From the NCBI GenBank assembly GCA_937902605.1, contig CALFNC010000135.1, positions 1 through 9,117 on the forward strand: DNA of 9,117 nt. Reading direction: 5' to 3'. Under the pieces are notes generated by a model. The model searched no databases. It was not told the origin of the DNA and saw only the letters and a program-made list of their open reading frames with translations. This document shows positions 1 through 6,509 of the stretch, piece after piece. Source of the stretch: an uncultured Acidobacteriota bacterium. GTDB lineage: Bacteria > Acidobacteriota > Thermoanaerobaculia > UBA5066. The translations under genes and the position numbers were made by a program. Position 1 is the stretch's first letter. Every line of letters begins with the position of its first letter.

Positions 1-44
1 CACCGAGATCTACACTCTTTCCCTACACGACGCTCTTCCGATCT
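1..44 (+). other. Illumina P5/TruSeq universal adapter remnant (artefact)
   Basis: These 44 bases match the last 44 of the 58-base Illumina universal adapter, beginning CACCGAGATCTACACTCTTT and ending GCTCTTCCGATCT. The genomic insert begins at 45. The match is from knowledge of the adapter sequence and is exact as far as I can read it. The block is untrimmed library sequence at a contig end, so it has no biological role, and every reading frame that enters it is chimeric. Confidence 0.98.
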
Positions 45-1002
45 GCTCTCGTCCGAGCGAGCGGACGATACGCCGGTCGCCGCCGGATGCAGCGTCGGGA
101 GACGACTCCGCGGAGCGCCTCCACGTTGCCAGGTGGAGGGGGGCGAGGGACGCGGCCACGATGGTCACCAGCACCAGCGCCCCGGCGGCGAGCGCGGCTG
201 CCGCCGCCAGGCCGGAGACCGATCCAGAGAGCGCCTCGTACGAAGCTGCTGCCGCCCATTCGGCCGAGCCGCTGGATGGAGAGGGCGGGACCATGCCGAG
301 CCGCCGCAGGATCTCCAGAGCCTGCACCGGGTCGAAGAGACGCTCAGGCCGCGCGCCGCGGATGCCGACGAGGGCGCCGGCCAGGCCGACGGCCGAGAGG
401 GTCGCGGCAAGCAGCCGTGCGCGCCGGGGCGGGACGATCCGGACGAGGAGGAGGGCGGCGATGGCGCCCGCGCCTCCGGCCACGAGGACGACGGAAAGGA
501 GCGACAGCGAGAGGGCGGCCACGGTCAGGCTCGGGGACGGCGAATGGAGCGCCGCGACGGCGACGAGCGGTGTGGCGAGGAACCAGGTGGGGGCGGATGC
601 CGCTCCGATCGAGCGGAGGAGAAGCCCGAGGAACAGCCTGCGGTGGGAAATCGGGAGAGGGAGGAGCGCCGGCAGGTCGTCCGAGAGGAAGAGGAGCGAT
701 ACGGAGCTGGTGAGCGATCCGAGCAGGAGCAGGAACGCGGCCCCGGCGTAAAGGGCCCGGAGGAGGTGGACGAGGAGGAATCCGGGCTGGAGCTCCGGGA
801 GCTGGGCGAGCCCCGTCCGTGTCACGGCGAGGAGAGCCGATGTCCCCCAACCGACGAGGAGTGCGAAGCCGATCGCAGAGGAGACGGCGATCGACGCCGC
901 GATCCGCTCGCGCCGCTCGTCCGGCAGAAGAGACCGGCCGAAGGCCCGCAGGGCGTTCGTGAGGAACACCGCGGTGGGACGGCCGGACCCGGCGGCGGTC
1001 AT
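45..1002 (-). CDS. ABC-2-type transporter permease, 3' end missing (contig edge)
   Basis: This is the membrane subunit of an ABC exporter, and its substrate is unknown. The 319 genomic residues contain about six hydrophobic segments, roughly at residues 35-60, 76-106, 134-152, 158-187, 196-213 and 263-290. After the second segment comes a cytoplasmic motif, SDDLPALLPLPISHRRLF (107-124), of the kind seen in large ABC-2 permeases ('..DL..LLALPVS...L'). Such permeases are often 500 residues or more, so this copy probably lacks its C-terminal half. The ATG at 1002 overlaps the ATPase stop as ATGA, which suggests translational coupling and fixes both the start and the partnership. The open frame appears to end at a TAG at 10-12, but its last ten residues, IGRASCRERV, are translated adapter. 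Residue 320 (Q) spans the junction. The true C-terminus is unknown. Confidence 0.85.
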
Positions 1003-1754
1003 GGCCGCTCGGTCAGGCCGAAGAAGACCTCCGAGAGCCGTCCGCGCATCCCACGGGGTCCCTGGAGGTCGCGGGGGTCTCCGGCTGCCAGCAGCCGTCC
1101 CTCGCCCAAGACACCCGTGCGGTCGGCGATCTCCTCGGCGAGCGAGAGGTGGTGTGTCGTGAAGAGGACCGCCGCCCCCGTCCGGGTCCGCTCCCTCAGT
1201 CTGGCCACGAGGTTCCGCTGGGCCGCCGGGTCGAGCCCCACCATCGGCTCGTCGAGGACGAAGAGGTCGGGGTCGTGGAGGAATGCCTGTGCGAGAGCCG
1301 CCTTCTGGCGGGTCCCGTGGGAGAGGGTCTCGGCGCGCTGGTCCCCCGCCTCGGCCAGCGAGAAAGCCTCCAGCTCCGCCTCGATCCTCTCGTCGAGGGC
1401 CCGTCCCGTCATCCCGAAGACCGCTCCGGTGAAGCGGAGCGCCTCACGAGGGGTCCACTTCGGCCAGATCCAGGGCCGGTCCGGGACGAGACCGAGGCGC
1501 CTCTTCACCGCGAGCGGCTCCGAGGAGACGTCGAGGCCGAACACCAGGACGCGGCCCGCCGTGGGCGTGAGGAGGCCGGTCAGGAGGCCGATGGCCGTCG
1601 TCTTCCCGGCGCCGTTCGGGCCGACGAGGGCGAAAATCTCGCCGGGCTTCACCCGAAGCGTCAAGGTATCCAGCGCCAGGCGCTCTCCGTACTTCTTGCT
1701 CGCGGCGTCGAACTGGACGGCTCCGGGATGTCCCTCTTCCACTCCGCGCGACAT
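999..1754 (-). CDS. ABC transporter ATP-binding protein
   Basis: This is the ATPase subunit that powers the adjacent permease from the cytoplasmic face. Taking the ATG at 1754 gives 251 residues starting MSRGVEEGHPG. Visible motifs in that numbering are Walker A GPNGAGKTT (45-53), the signature LSHGTRQKAALAQ (about 144-156, the 'SxGxxQK' variant), Walker B LFVLDEP (164-170), the D-loop GLDP (173-176) and the switch His in TTHH (199-202). The usual Q-loop Gln appears to be Asp in LGLVPDRPWIW (D92). The frame is open to a start at 1796, but the extra 14 residues (MLLPAQLYAQ...) look non-conserved and lie in the divergent intergenic region, so I prefer 1754. No strong Shine-Dalgarno sequence is visible, only GAGAAG directly next to the ATG. 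The length suits a single-domain ABC-2 exporter ATPase. The substrate cannot be read from the sequence. Confidence 0.93.
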   Translation of the reverse strand: MSRGVEEGHPGAVQFDAASKKYGERLALDTLTLRVKPGEIFALVGPNGAGKTTAIGLLTGLLTPTAGRVLVFGLDVSSEPLAVKRRLGLVPDRPWIWPKWTPREALRFTGAVFGMTGRALDERIEAELEAFSLAEAGDQRAETLSHGTRQKAALAQAFLHDPDLFVLDEPMVGLDPAAQRNLVARLRERTRTGAAVLFTTHHLSLAEEIADRTGVLGEGRLLAAGDPRDLQGPRGMRGRLSEVFFGLTERP

Positions 1755-1773
1755 CTTCTCAGATCGCTGTGCG

Positions 1774-1779
1774 TACAAT
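1774..1779 (+). promoter_or_regulatory. Candidate -10 box (TACAAT) for the small hypothetical gene
   Basis: TACAAT matches five of six bases of the sigma-70 -10 consensus and stands out in a GC-rich region. It would start transcription near 1786, 19 bases before the GTG at 1805, which favours that start over 1769. No good -35 is seen 16-18 bases upstream (around 1751-1757), so support is weak. The box overlaps a CAATTG palindrome (1776-1781). Confidence 0.3.
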
Positions 1780-1804
1780 TGAGCTGGCAGGAGCACGGCG
1801 AGAC

Positions 1805-2164
1805 GTGGAGATTCCCGAGGGGTTCGAGAAGATCGAGGCGAGCGTCTACCGGAACGGGGACGAGCTGTTGATCTGGGGGAACCTCGATCCGGAGGGGCCG
1901 TTCGCGATCCGGATCCGCCTTGGACCGGCGCCCGGAGACCCCGGACCCCCGCCGGACGGATACGAGTGGACCGGCGAGGTCCGTCCTCCGAAGAAGGGGG
2001 AGTACTTCTGGTCCGACTTCAAGGGGCGGGTGGTCTGCGCGATCGACGACGAGACCGGCTTCAACCGGCTCGGCGAGCCGACCGGGGGTCGGAAGATCCT
2101 CCGGCCCGTCGCCCCGCCCGAGGACCCGAAGAAGAAGTTTCGGATCGTCCGCGACGAGGGCTGA
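1805..2164 (+). CDS. Small hypothetical protein (119 aa)
   Basis: I do not recognise a named family. The protein (MEIPEGFEKIEASVYRNGDE...) is hydrophilic, with no signal peptide or membrane segment. It has a proline/glycine-rich middle (GPAPGDPGPPPDGYEW) followed by TGEVRPPKKGEYFWSD. That segment resembles a 'GEfRpPkkGEyyls' motif that recurs in short uncharacterised proteins, with a likely beta-rich fold. The GTG at 1805 is preceded by AGGAG at 1789-1793, with 11 bases between, which is longer than ideal. A GTG at 1769 would give 131 residues but has no ribosome binding site and would leave only 14 bases between divergent starts. Codon use matches its neighbours. It is divergent from the ABC genes and convergent with acnA, 20 bases from its stop, so it is probably transcribed alone. 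The gene is likely real, its start is uncertain and its function is unknown. Confidence 0.68.
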   Translation: MEIPEGFEKIEASVYRNGDELLIWGNLDPEGPFAIRIRLGPAPGDPGPPPDGYEWTGEVRPPKKGEYFWSDFKGRVVCAIDDETGFNRLGEPTGGRKILRPVAPPEDPKKKFRIVRDEG

Positions 2165-2184
2165 CCCCGGGCCTCTCCTGAACC

Positions 2185-4863
2185 CTACTTTGCCGCGAGA
2201 GACCTCAGCACGAACTGGAGGATTCCCCCGTGGCGGACGTAGTCGACCTCGTTCGGCGTGTCGAGACGGAGCGTCGTGGTGAACGTCTTCTTCGCCCCCT
2301 TCTCGTCGGTCGCCGTCACCTGGATCTTCTTCAGCGGCGTCAGCCCTTCGGCCACTCCGCCGATGTCGAACGTTTCCTTGCCGGTTAGCCCCAGCGTCTG
2401 GGCGTCCTCGCCCGGCTGGAACTGGAGCGGCAGGAGGCCCATGCCGGCCAGGTTCGACCGGTGGATCCGCTCGAAGCTCTTGGCGATGACCGCCTTCACG
2501 CCGAGGAGCATCGTCCCCTTCGCCGCCCAGTCGCGCGAGGAGCCGGTCCCGTACTCTGCCCCGCCGAGGATGACGAGCGGCGTCTTTTCGGCCTGGTACT
2601 TCATGGCGGCGTCGTAGATCGGCATCTGCTCGCCACCCGGGAGATGGAGCGTGATGCCGCCCTCCGTCCCGGGGATCATCAGGTTCTTGAGGCGGATATT
2701 TCCGAACGTGCCGCGCATCATGACTTCATGATTGCCGCGGCGGGCGCCGTACTGGTTGAAGTCCTTCGGCTCGACCCCGTTCTCCTGGAGGTACTTGGCC
2801 GCCGGGCTCCCCTTGGCAATGTTCCCGGCGGGGGAGATGTGGTCGGTCGTGACGGAGTCACCGAGGAGGGCGAGGCACCGCGCCCCCTTGACGTCGGCGA
2901 GGGCGGCCGGCGTCTTCGGCAGGTCGTCGAAGAACGACGGTTTCCGGACATAGGTCGACTTCGCGTCCCAAGCGAAGGTCTTGCCGGTCGGTACTGGGAG
3001 CCCGCGCCAATCGGCGTCCCCCTCGAAGACCTTCCCGTAGGCCTTCTGGAACTGCTCGGGCTTGACCGAGCTCGCCACGGCCTCCCGGACCTCGGCCGGC
3101 GTCGGCCAGATGTCCTTGAGGTACACGGGCGCGCCGGACCGATCGACGCCGATCGGTTCCGTGGTCAGGTCGAGGTCCATGTCTCCCGCCAGCGCGTAGG
3201 CGACGACGAGCGGCGGCGAGGCGAGAAAGTTCATCTTGACCAGCGGATTGACCCGTCCTTCGAAGTTCCGGTTGCCAGAAAGGACCGAGGCCACGACGAG
3301 GTCGCCCGTCTTGACCGCTTCCGAGACCTTGTCGATCAGCGGACCGGAGTTCCCGATGCAGGTTGTGCAGCCGTAGCCGACGACACTGAAGCCGAGAGCT
3401 TCCAGGTAGGGCATGACGCCGGCGTTCGTCAGGTAGTCCGTCACGACCCTGGAGCCGGGCGCGAGGGACGTCTTCACCCAGGGCTTGACCGTCAGGCCAC
3501 GCTGGACCGCCTTCTTCGCGAGGAGGCCGGCGCCGAGCATGACGGAGGGATTGGACGTGTTCGTGCAGGACGTGATCGCCGCGATGACGACGGCCCCGTG
3601 TCCCAGCTGATACGACTCGTGCCCCTCGGTCACCACGATGGTCTTTGCGGGCTTCGCCGGCTCCTTCTGCGCGTCGAGCATCTGAACGAGCGACGTCTCA
3701 AAGACCTTCTTGGCGTCCTTCAGCGCCACCCGGTCCTGCGGGCGCTTCGGCCCCGCGAGCGACGGCTCGACGGTGGCGAGGTCGAGCCCGAGCGTGTCGC
3801 TGAAGCGCGGCTCGGGAGCCGAGTCGGTCCGGAAGAGCCCCTGCTCCTTCGTATAGGCCTCGACGAGAGGGGCGACCTCGGCCCGTCCGGTGAACTTCAG
3901 ATACGAGACCGTTTCGGCGTCGACCGGGAAGAAGCCCATCGTGGCGCCATACTCGGGGGCCATGTTCGCGATGGTCGCCCGGTCGGTCAGCGATAGGGCC
4001 GAGATGCCGGCACCGTAGAACTCGACGAACTTCCCGACGACCCCCTTCTTCCGGAGCATCTGCGTCACGGTGAGGACGAGGTCGGTGGCCGTCGCTCCCT
4101 CAGGAAGTGTCCCGTGGAGCTTGAAGCCGATCACCTCGGGGATCAGCATCGAGACCGGCTGCCCGAGGAGGGCTGCCTCCGCCTCGATCCCGCCGACGCC
4201 CCAGCCTAGGACGCCGAGCCCGTTGATCATCGTCGTGTGCGAGTCGGTGCCGACGAGCGTGTCGGGGTAGGCGAGTCCCCCCTCGCCGCGGAAGACGACG
4301 GAGGCGAGGTACTCGAGGTTGACCTGGTGGCAGATGCCGGTCCCCGGCGGGACGACCCGGAAGTTCTTGAACGCTTTCTGGCCCCACCGGAGGAAGGCGT
4401 ACCGCTCCTTGTTCCGCTCGTACTCGAGGGTCACGTTCTGCCCGAAGGCGAGGGACGAGCCGAAAGAGTCGATCTGGACCGAATGGTCGATGACGAGGTC
4501 CGCCGGCGAGAGCGGGTTGATCTTGTCGGGGTTCCCTCCCATCGCCACGACCGCCTCCCTCATCGCCGCCAGGTCGACGACCGCCGGGACGCCGGTGAAG
4601 TCCTGCATCAGGACGCGGGCTGGGTGGTAGGCGATCTCCTTGTCCGGCGTCGCCTTCGGATCCCAGCTCACGAGCGCCAGGACGTCCTCTTTTTTCACCA
4701 CCCGCCCGTCCTCGTGCCGCAGGAGGTTCTCGAGGAGGACCTTCAGCGAATAGGGGAGGGTGGCGAGCTTCGGGTGATCCTTCGCGAGGGTCGCCAGACT
4801 GAAGATCTGGTACGACGTCCCGCCGACGGAGAGCGTCTTCTTTGTCTTGAAGCTGTCGTTCAT
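2185..4863 (-). CDS. acnA: Aconitate hydratase A (AcnA type)
   Basis: This enzyme interconverts citrate and isocitrate through cis-aconitate in the TCA cycle, in the cytoplasm, using a [4Fe-4S] cluster. At 892 residues it has the normal length of the AcnA/IRP1 family. The cluster ligands are visible as Cys433 ([10 protein letters not shown]) and Cys499 and Cys502 ([10 protein letters not shown]). Other family hallmarks are [16 protein letters not shown] (87-102), VGTDSHTT (204-211), [13 protein letters not shown] (466-478), the swivel-domain segment [16 protein letters not shown] (667-682) and [13 protein letters not shown] (772-784). Ser776 probably corresponds to the catalytic serine. The N-terminal catalytic domains run to about residue 560, followed by a linker and the C-terminal swivel domain. 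The ATG at 4863 has GGAGG four bases upstream. No frameshift or missing ligand is seen. The gene order fmdB-acnA on the same strand, 122 bases apart, could allow readthrough, but acnA may have its own promoter. AcnA homologues can moonlight as RNA-binding proteins, which the sequence here does not show. Confidence 0.98.
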   Translation of the reverse strand: MNDSFKTKKTLSVGGTSYQIFSLATLAKDHPKLATLPYSLKVLLENLLRHEDGRVVKKEDVLALVSWDPKATPDKEIAYHPARVLMQDFTGVPAVVDLAAMREAVVAMGGNPDKINPLSPADLVIDHSVQIDSFGSSLAFGQNVTLEYERNKERYAFLRWGQKAFKNFRVVPPGTGICHQVNLEYLASVVFRGEGGLAYPDTLVGTDSHTTMINGLGVLGWGVGGIEAEAALLGQPVSMLIPEVIGFKLHGTLPEGATATDLVLTVTQMLRKKGVVGKFVEFYGAGISALSLTDRATIANMAPEYGATMGFFPVDAETVSYLKFTGRAEVAPLVEAYTKEQGLFRTDSAPEPRFSDTLGLDLATVEPSLAGPKRPQDRVALKDAKKVFETSLVQMLDAQKEPAKPAKTIVVTEGHESYQLGHGAVVIAAITSCTNTSNPSVMLGAGLLAKKAVQRGLTVKPWVKTSLAPGSRVVTDYLTNAGVMPYLEALGFSVVGYGCTTCIGNSGPLIDKVSEAVKTGDLVVASVLSGNRNFEGRVNPLVKMNFLASPPLVVAYALAGDMDLDLTTEPIGVDRSGAPVYLKDIWPTPAEVREAVASSVKPEQFQKAYGKVFEGDADWRGLPVPTGKTFAWDAKSTYVRKPSFFDDLPKTPAALADVKGARCLALLGDSVTTDHISPAGNIAKGSPAAKYLQENGVEPKDFNQYGARRGNHEVMMRGTFGNIRLKNLMIPGTEGGITLHLPGGEQMPIYDAAMKYQAEKTPLVILGGAEYGTGSSRDWAAKGTMLLGVKAVIAKSFERIHRSNLAGMGLLPLQFQPGEDAQTLGLTGKETFDIGGVAEGLTPLKKIQVTATDEKGAKKTFTTTLRLDTPNEVDYVRHGGILQFVLRSLAAK

Positions 4864-4985
4864 TTAGCCTCCGGGTCCGGCGGCTGGCCGGCGGCGCATT
4901 CTAAACGCATCCGGGGCGGACCGGGAGGGCGGAGGAGCATCGGCAGCTTGTCCGGAACCGGTCTCAGGAAGGCGCTCGGAAGCGG
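4864..4985 (-). promoter_or_regulatory. Leader region between fmdB-like gene and acnA, weak -10 candidate
   Basis: This 122-base gap lies between two same-strand genes. The only AT-richer spot reads TAGAAT on the minus strand (4898-4903), which matches five of six -10 bases and would give a leader of roughly 28 bases before acnA. No TTGACA-like -35 is seen at the right spacing. A small CCGG-AA-CCGG inverted repeat (4952-4961) is too short to be a terminator and has no T-run. I infer a possible acnA promoter, without strong support. Confidence 0.3.
4868..4872 (-). promoter_or_regulatory. Ribosome binding site of acnA (GGAGG)
   Basis: On the minus strand GGAGG is followed by CTAA and then the ATG at 4863. 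It is a canonical site with four-base spacing and fixes the aconitase start. Confidence 0.85.
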
Positions 4986-5258
4986 CTAGAAGTCGGAGTC
5001 GCCGAAGCCGTCGCCCATCCCGCAGCTGCCCGCCATCCCGCAGGCATCAGGGCTTTCGCACTCTCCCTCGCCACAGGGGAGGTCCGGGAAGCCCTCGTCC
5101 CCTTTCGAGGTTCCATGAGCGGCGAACGTCGATAGGAGGCGGGACATCTTCCGTGACCCGCAGGCCGGGCACTTCGGCCGGGAAGCCGTGTCGCCGGCCA
5201 GGACCAGCTCTTCGCTTTTCTTACGGCAATCCGAGCACCGGTATTCGTACAGGGGCAT
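4986..5258 (-). CDS. FmdB-family zinc-ribbon protein with Cys-rich tail
   Basis: This is a small (90 aa) putative metal-binding protein of the FmdB/CxxC-CxxC 'regulatory protein' family. Members start MPxYEYxC and are usually called regulators by analogy with FmdB, but their biochemical role is generally unknown. Here the zinc ribbon is MPLYEYRCSDC (Cys8, Cys11) with CPAC (Cys30, Cys33), followed by the usual basic segment SRKMSRLLS. The C-terminal tail is Gly/Asp-rich and has four more cysteines (62, 67, 73, 79) before ending in GDGFGDSDF. Two ATGs are adjacent. The second (5258) is chosen because AGAGG at 5265-5269 lies six bases upstream of it but only three from the first (5261), and because family members begin with MP. 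The gene is divergent from marR and upstream of acnA on the same strand. Family assignment is firm and function is not. Confidence 0.9.
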   Translation of the reverse strand: MPLYEYRCSDCRKKSEELVLAGDTASRPKCPACGSRKMSRLLSTFAAHGTSKGDEGFPDLPCGEGECESPDACGMAGSCGMGDGFGDSDF

Positions 5259-5264
5259 CATGTA

Positions 5265-5269
5265 CCTCT
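5265..5269 (-). promoter_or_regulatory. Ribosome binding site of the zinc-ribbon gene (AGAGG)
   Basis: AGAGG on the minus strand is six bases before the ATG at 5258 and three before the one at 5261, so it favours the second ATG. A TATACT box at 5275-5280 on the same strand resembles a -10, but it lies too close to leave a normal leader and has no clear -35. Confidence 0.55.
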
Positions 5270-5301
5270 GGAAAAGTATAGCGGCCAGGGGAAGAGGTTA
5301 C

Positions 5302-5330
5302 TTGACATATAAATTATTTGTATGTAAATT
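5302..5330 (+). promoter_or_regulatory. Sigma-70-type promoter of marR-yceI
   Basis: A perfect -35 TTGACA (5302-5307) and a -10 TAAATT (5325-5330, four of six bases matching) are separated by exactly 17 bases. The stretch is strikingly AT-rich inside GC-rich DNA. Transcription would be expected to start at about 5337-5338, which is the GTG start codon of the marR gene. The promoter is read directly from the sequence, and its activity is inferred. Confidence 0.75.
5305..5325. promoter_or_regulatory. Putative MarR operator, 21-bp inverted repeat
   Basis: The arms ACATATAAAT and ATTTGTATGT flank a central T at 5315, and nine of ten base pairs match (mismatch 5310/5320). The TT/AA pairs 5302-5303 and 5327-5328 extend the symmetry, giving 11 of 13 pairs overall. 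The repeat fills the spacer between the -35 and -10, so a bound dimer would block RNA polymerase. MarR-family repressors typically bind such AT-rich palindromes of about 20 bp before their own gene. An 8-mer, TAAATTAT, also recurs directly at 5310-5317 and 5325-5332. Confidence 0.75.
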
Positions 5331-5337
5331 ATCTTCC

Positions 5338-5817
5338 GTGGTTGAGACCTCACGATCCCTCCAGACCGAGATCAAGCAGCAGCGGCCCTTCGTCTCCCGC
5401 GCCCAGGAGGGAGCGGTCGCGATCCTGAGAACTGCCGACGTCGTCCGGAGGCGAGTGGCGGGAGCGCTCGAGAGCCATGCGATCACTCCCCAGCAGTACA
5501 ACGTCCTCAGAATCCTCCGGGGTGCCGGTCCGGGCGGGCTGCCGACACTCGAGATCGCCGACCGGATGGTCGAGCGGGCTCCGGGGATCACCGGTCTGCT
5601 CGACCGGCTGGAGGCCAAAGAGCTGATCGGCCGCGAACGGAACGCCAAAGACCGCCGCTCCGTCGTCTGCCGGATCACGGAGCGGGGGCTCGGCCTCCTC
5701 GCCGACCTCGATGGTCCGGTCGAGGCCGCGGACCGCGCGCTCTTCGGGACCCTCTCCGACGCCGACCTCGACCGTCTCCTGTGGCTCCTCCAGACCATCC
5801 GATCGGGAGCGGAATAG
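5338..5817 (+). CDS. MarR-family winged helix-turn-helix regulator
   Basis: This is a dimeric DNA-binding protein, probably a repressor of its own transcript and of the downstream yceI gene. From the GTG at 5338 it has 159 residues, typical for MarR. An N-terminal helix (residues 20-45) precedes the wHTH: ITPQQYNVLRILRGAG (49-64), LPTLEIADRMV (68-78), the recognition helix APGITGLLDRLEAKELI (81-97) and the wing RNAKDRRSVVCRITERG (101-117) with the family's D-R-R turn. C-terminal helices (125-157) would form the dimer interface. No Shine-Dalgarno precedes the GTG, and the promoter places the mRNA start at that codon, so leaderless translation is likely. An alternative TTG at 5302 has AAGAGG four bases upstream, but it would put the promoter and operator inside the coding region with codons (AAA TTA TTT GTA) foreign to this genome. 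The inducer is unknown. Confidence 0.92.
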   Translation: MVETSRSLQTEIKQQRPFVSRAQEGAVAILRTADVVRRRVAGALESHAITPQQYNVLRILRGAGPGGLPTLEIADRMVERAPGITGLLDRLEAKELIGRERNAKDRRSVVCRITERGLGLLADLDGPVEAADRALFGTLSDADLDRLLWLLQTIRSGAE

Positions 5818-5865
5818 ACCTTCGATTCGACAGATCACGGCTCTTCGAGCCTCAACACGAGCACA

Positions 5866-5871
5866 AAGGAG
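5866..5871 (+). promoter_or_regulatory. Ribosome binding site of yceI-like gene (AAGGAG)
   Basis: AAGGAG is a canonical site five bases before the ATG at 5877. It selects this start over the open frame's upstream extension to 5781, which would overlap the marR gene and bury the signal peptide. Confidence 0.85.
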
Positions 5872-5876
5872 ATGTT

Positions 5877-6494
5877 ATGAACCTCAAGACCCGCCTCAGC
5901 CTCGCAGCCGCAGTCGCAGCCGTGGCGCTGCTCCCGTTCACCCCGGCCGTCGCCGCCGACACCTACTCGGTCGACGCGGTCCACTCTGAGGCAAGCTTCC
6001 AGATCCGCCACCTCGTCGGGAAGGTGCGCGGCCACTTCGCCGACTTCAAGGGGACGGTCCAGATCGACCAGGCCAAGCCGGGAGCCTCGTCCGTCGAGTT
6101 CTCGATCAAGGCGGCCACCATCGACACGGGGGTCGCCGACCGCGACAAGCACCTCCGTAGCGCCGACTTCTTCGACGTCGAGAAGTTCCCGGAGATCACC
6201 TTCAAGAGCACGAAGATCGCGCCGGCAGGGAAGGACAGGTACGACGTCACGGGGACCTTCAGCATGCACGGCGTCACCAAGACCATCACGCTCCCGGTGT
6301 CGTTCCTCGGCTTCGGCAAAGACCCGTGGGGTAACGATCGAGCCGGTTTCGAGGTGACGACCACGCTCAACCGGAAGGACTACGGAATCGTCTGGAACAA
6401 GACGCTCGACGCCGGCGGTGTCATGCTGGGGGAGGACGTCGCGGTGACGATCACCCTCGAGACGATCAAGAAGAAGGACAAGCCGGGGGGCTAG
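5877..6494 (+). CDS. Secreted YceI-family lipocalin-like protein
   Basis: This protein of 205 residues begins with a signal peptide: MNLKTR, then a hydrophobic core at 7-23, then TPAVAA-DTY with cleavage after Ala26 or Ala27. The mature protein should therefore be periplasmic or secreted. It contains a full YceI domain (about 28-198): SVDAVHSEASFQIRHL (31-46), VSG-like core VEFSIKAATIDTGV (73-86), RDKHLRSADFFDVEKFPEIT (89-108), FSMHGVTKTITLPVSF (118-133) and RAGFEVTTTLNRKDYGI (155-171). YceI folds are extended beta-barrels that bind polyisoprenoids in characterised members. They are linked to stress, acid or lipid metabolism, but the ligand here is unknown. The C-terminus is lysine-rich (IKKKDKPGG). 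It starts 59 bases after marR with no terminator between, so the two are probably co-transcribed from the marR promoter and released together when the repressor lets go. Confidence 0.95.
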   Translation: MNLKTRLSLAAAVAAVALLPFTPAVAADTYSVDAVHSEASFQIRHLVGKVRGHFADFKGTVQIDQAKPGASSVEFSIKAATIDTGVADRDKHLRSADFFDVEKFPEITFKSTKIAPAGKDRYDVTGTFSMHGVTKTITLPVSFLGFGKDPWGNDRAGFEVTTTLNRKDYGIVWNKTLDAGGVMLGEDVAVTITLETIKKKDKPGG

Positions 6495-6509
6495 ACTGCC
6501 GCTCCATTG

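Noticed and set aside
133..1782. 549-codon open frame on the + strand opposite the ABC genes
   Set aside because: It is antisense to a clear ATPase with all motifs and to its coupled permease. Its product is Arg/Glu/Gly-rich and without recognisable domains, as expected from a shadow frame in GC-rich DNA.
2165..2184. Terminator between the convergent hypothetical gene and acnA
   Set aside because: The 20-base gap contains CCCGGG but no stem-loop with a T-run on either strand.
2461..3996. 511-codon open frame on the + strand opposite acnA
   Set aside because: It lies wholly inside the full-length aconitase in antisense. The composition is Arg/Asp/Glu-rich low complexity and there is no start signal.
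5275..5280. TATACT as the -10 of the zinc-ribbon gene on the minus strand
   Set aside because: It matches five of six bases, but no -35 is present at suitable spacing, and the start would fall on the ribosome binding site. Kept only as a remark.
5839..5851. GGCTC-TTC-GAGCC hairpin between marR and yceI
   Set aside because: The stem is only five base pairs and is not followed by a T-run, so it is not a credible terminator. A minor role in RNA processing cannot be judged.
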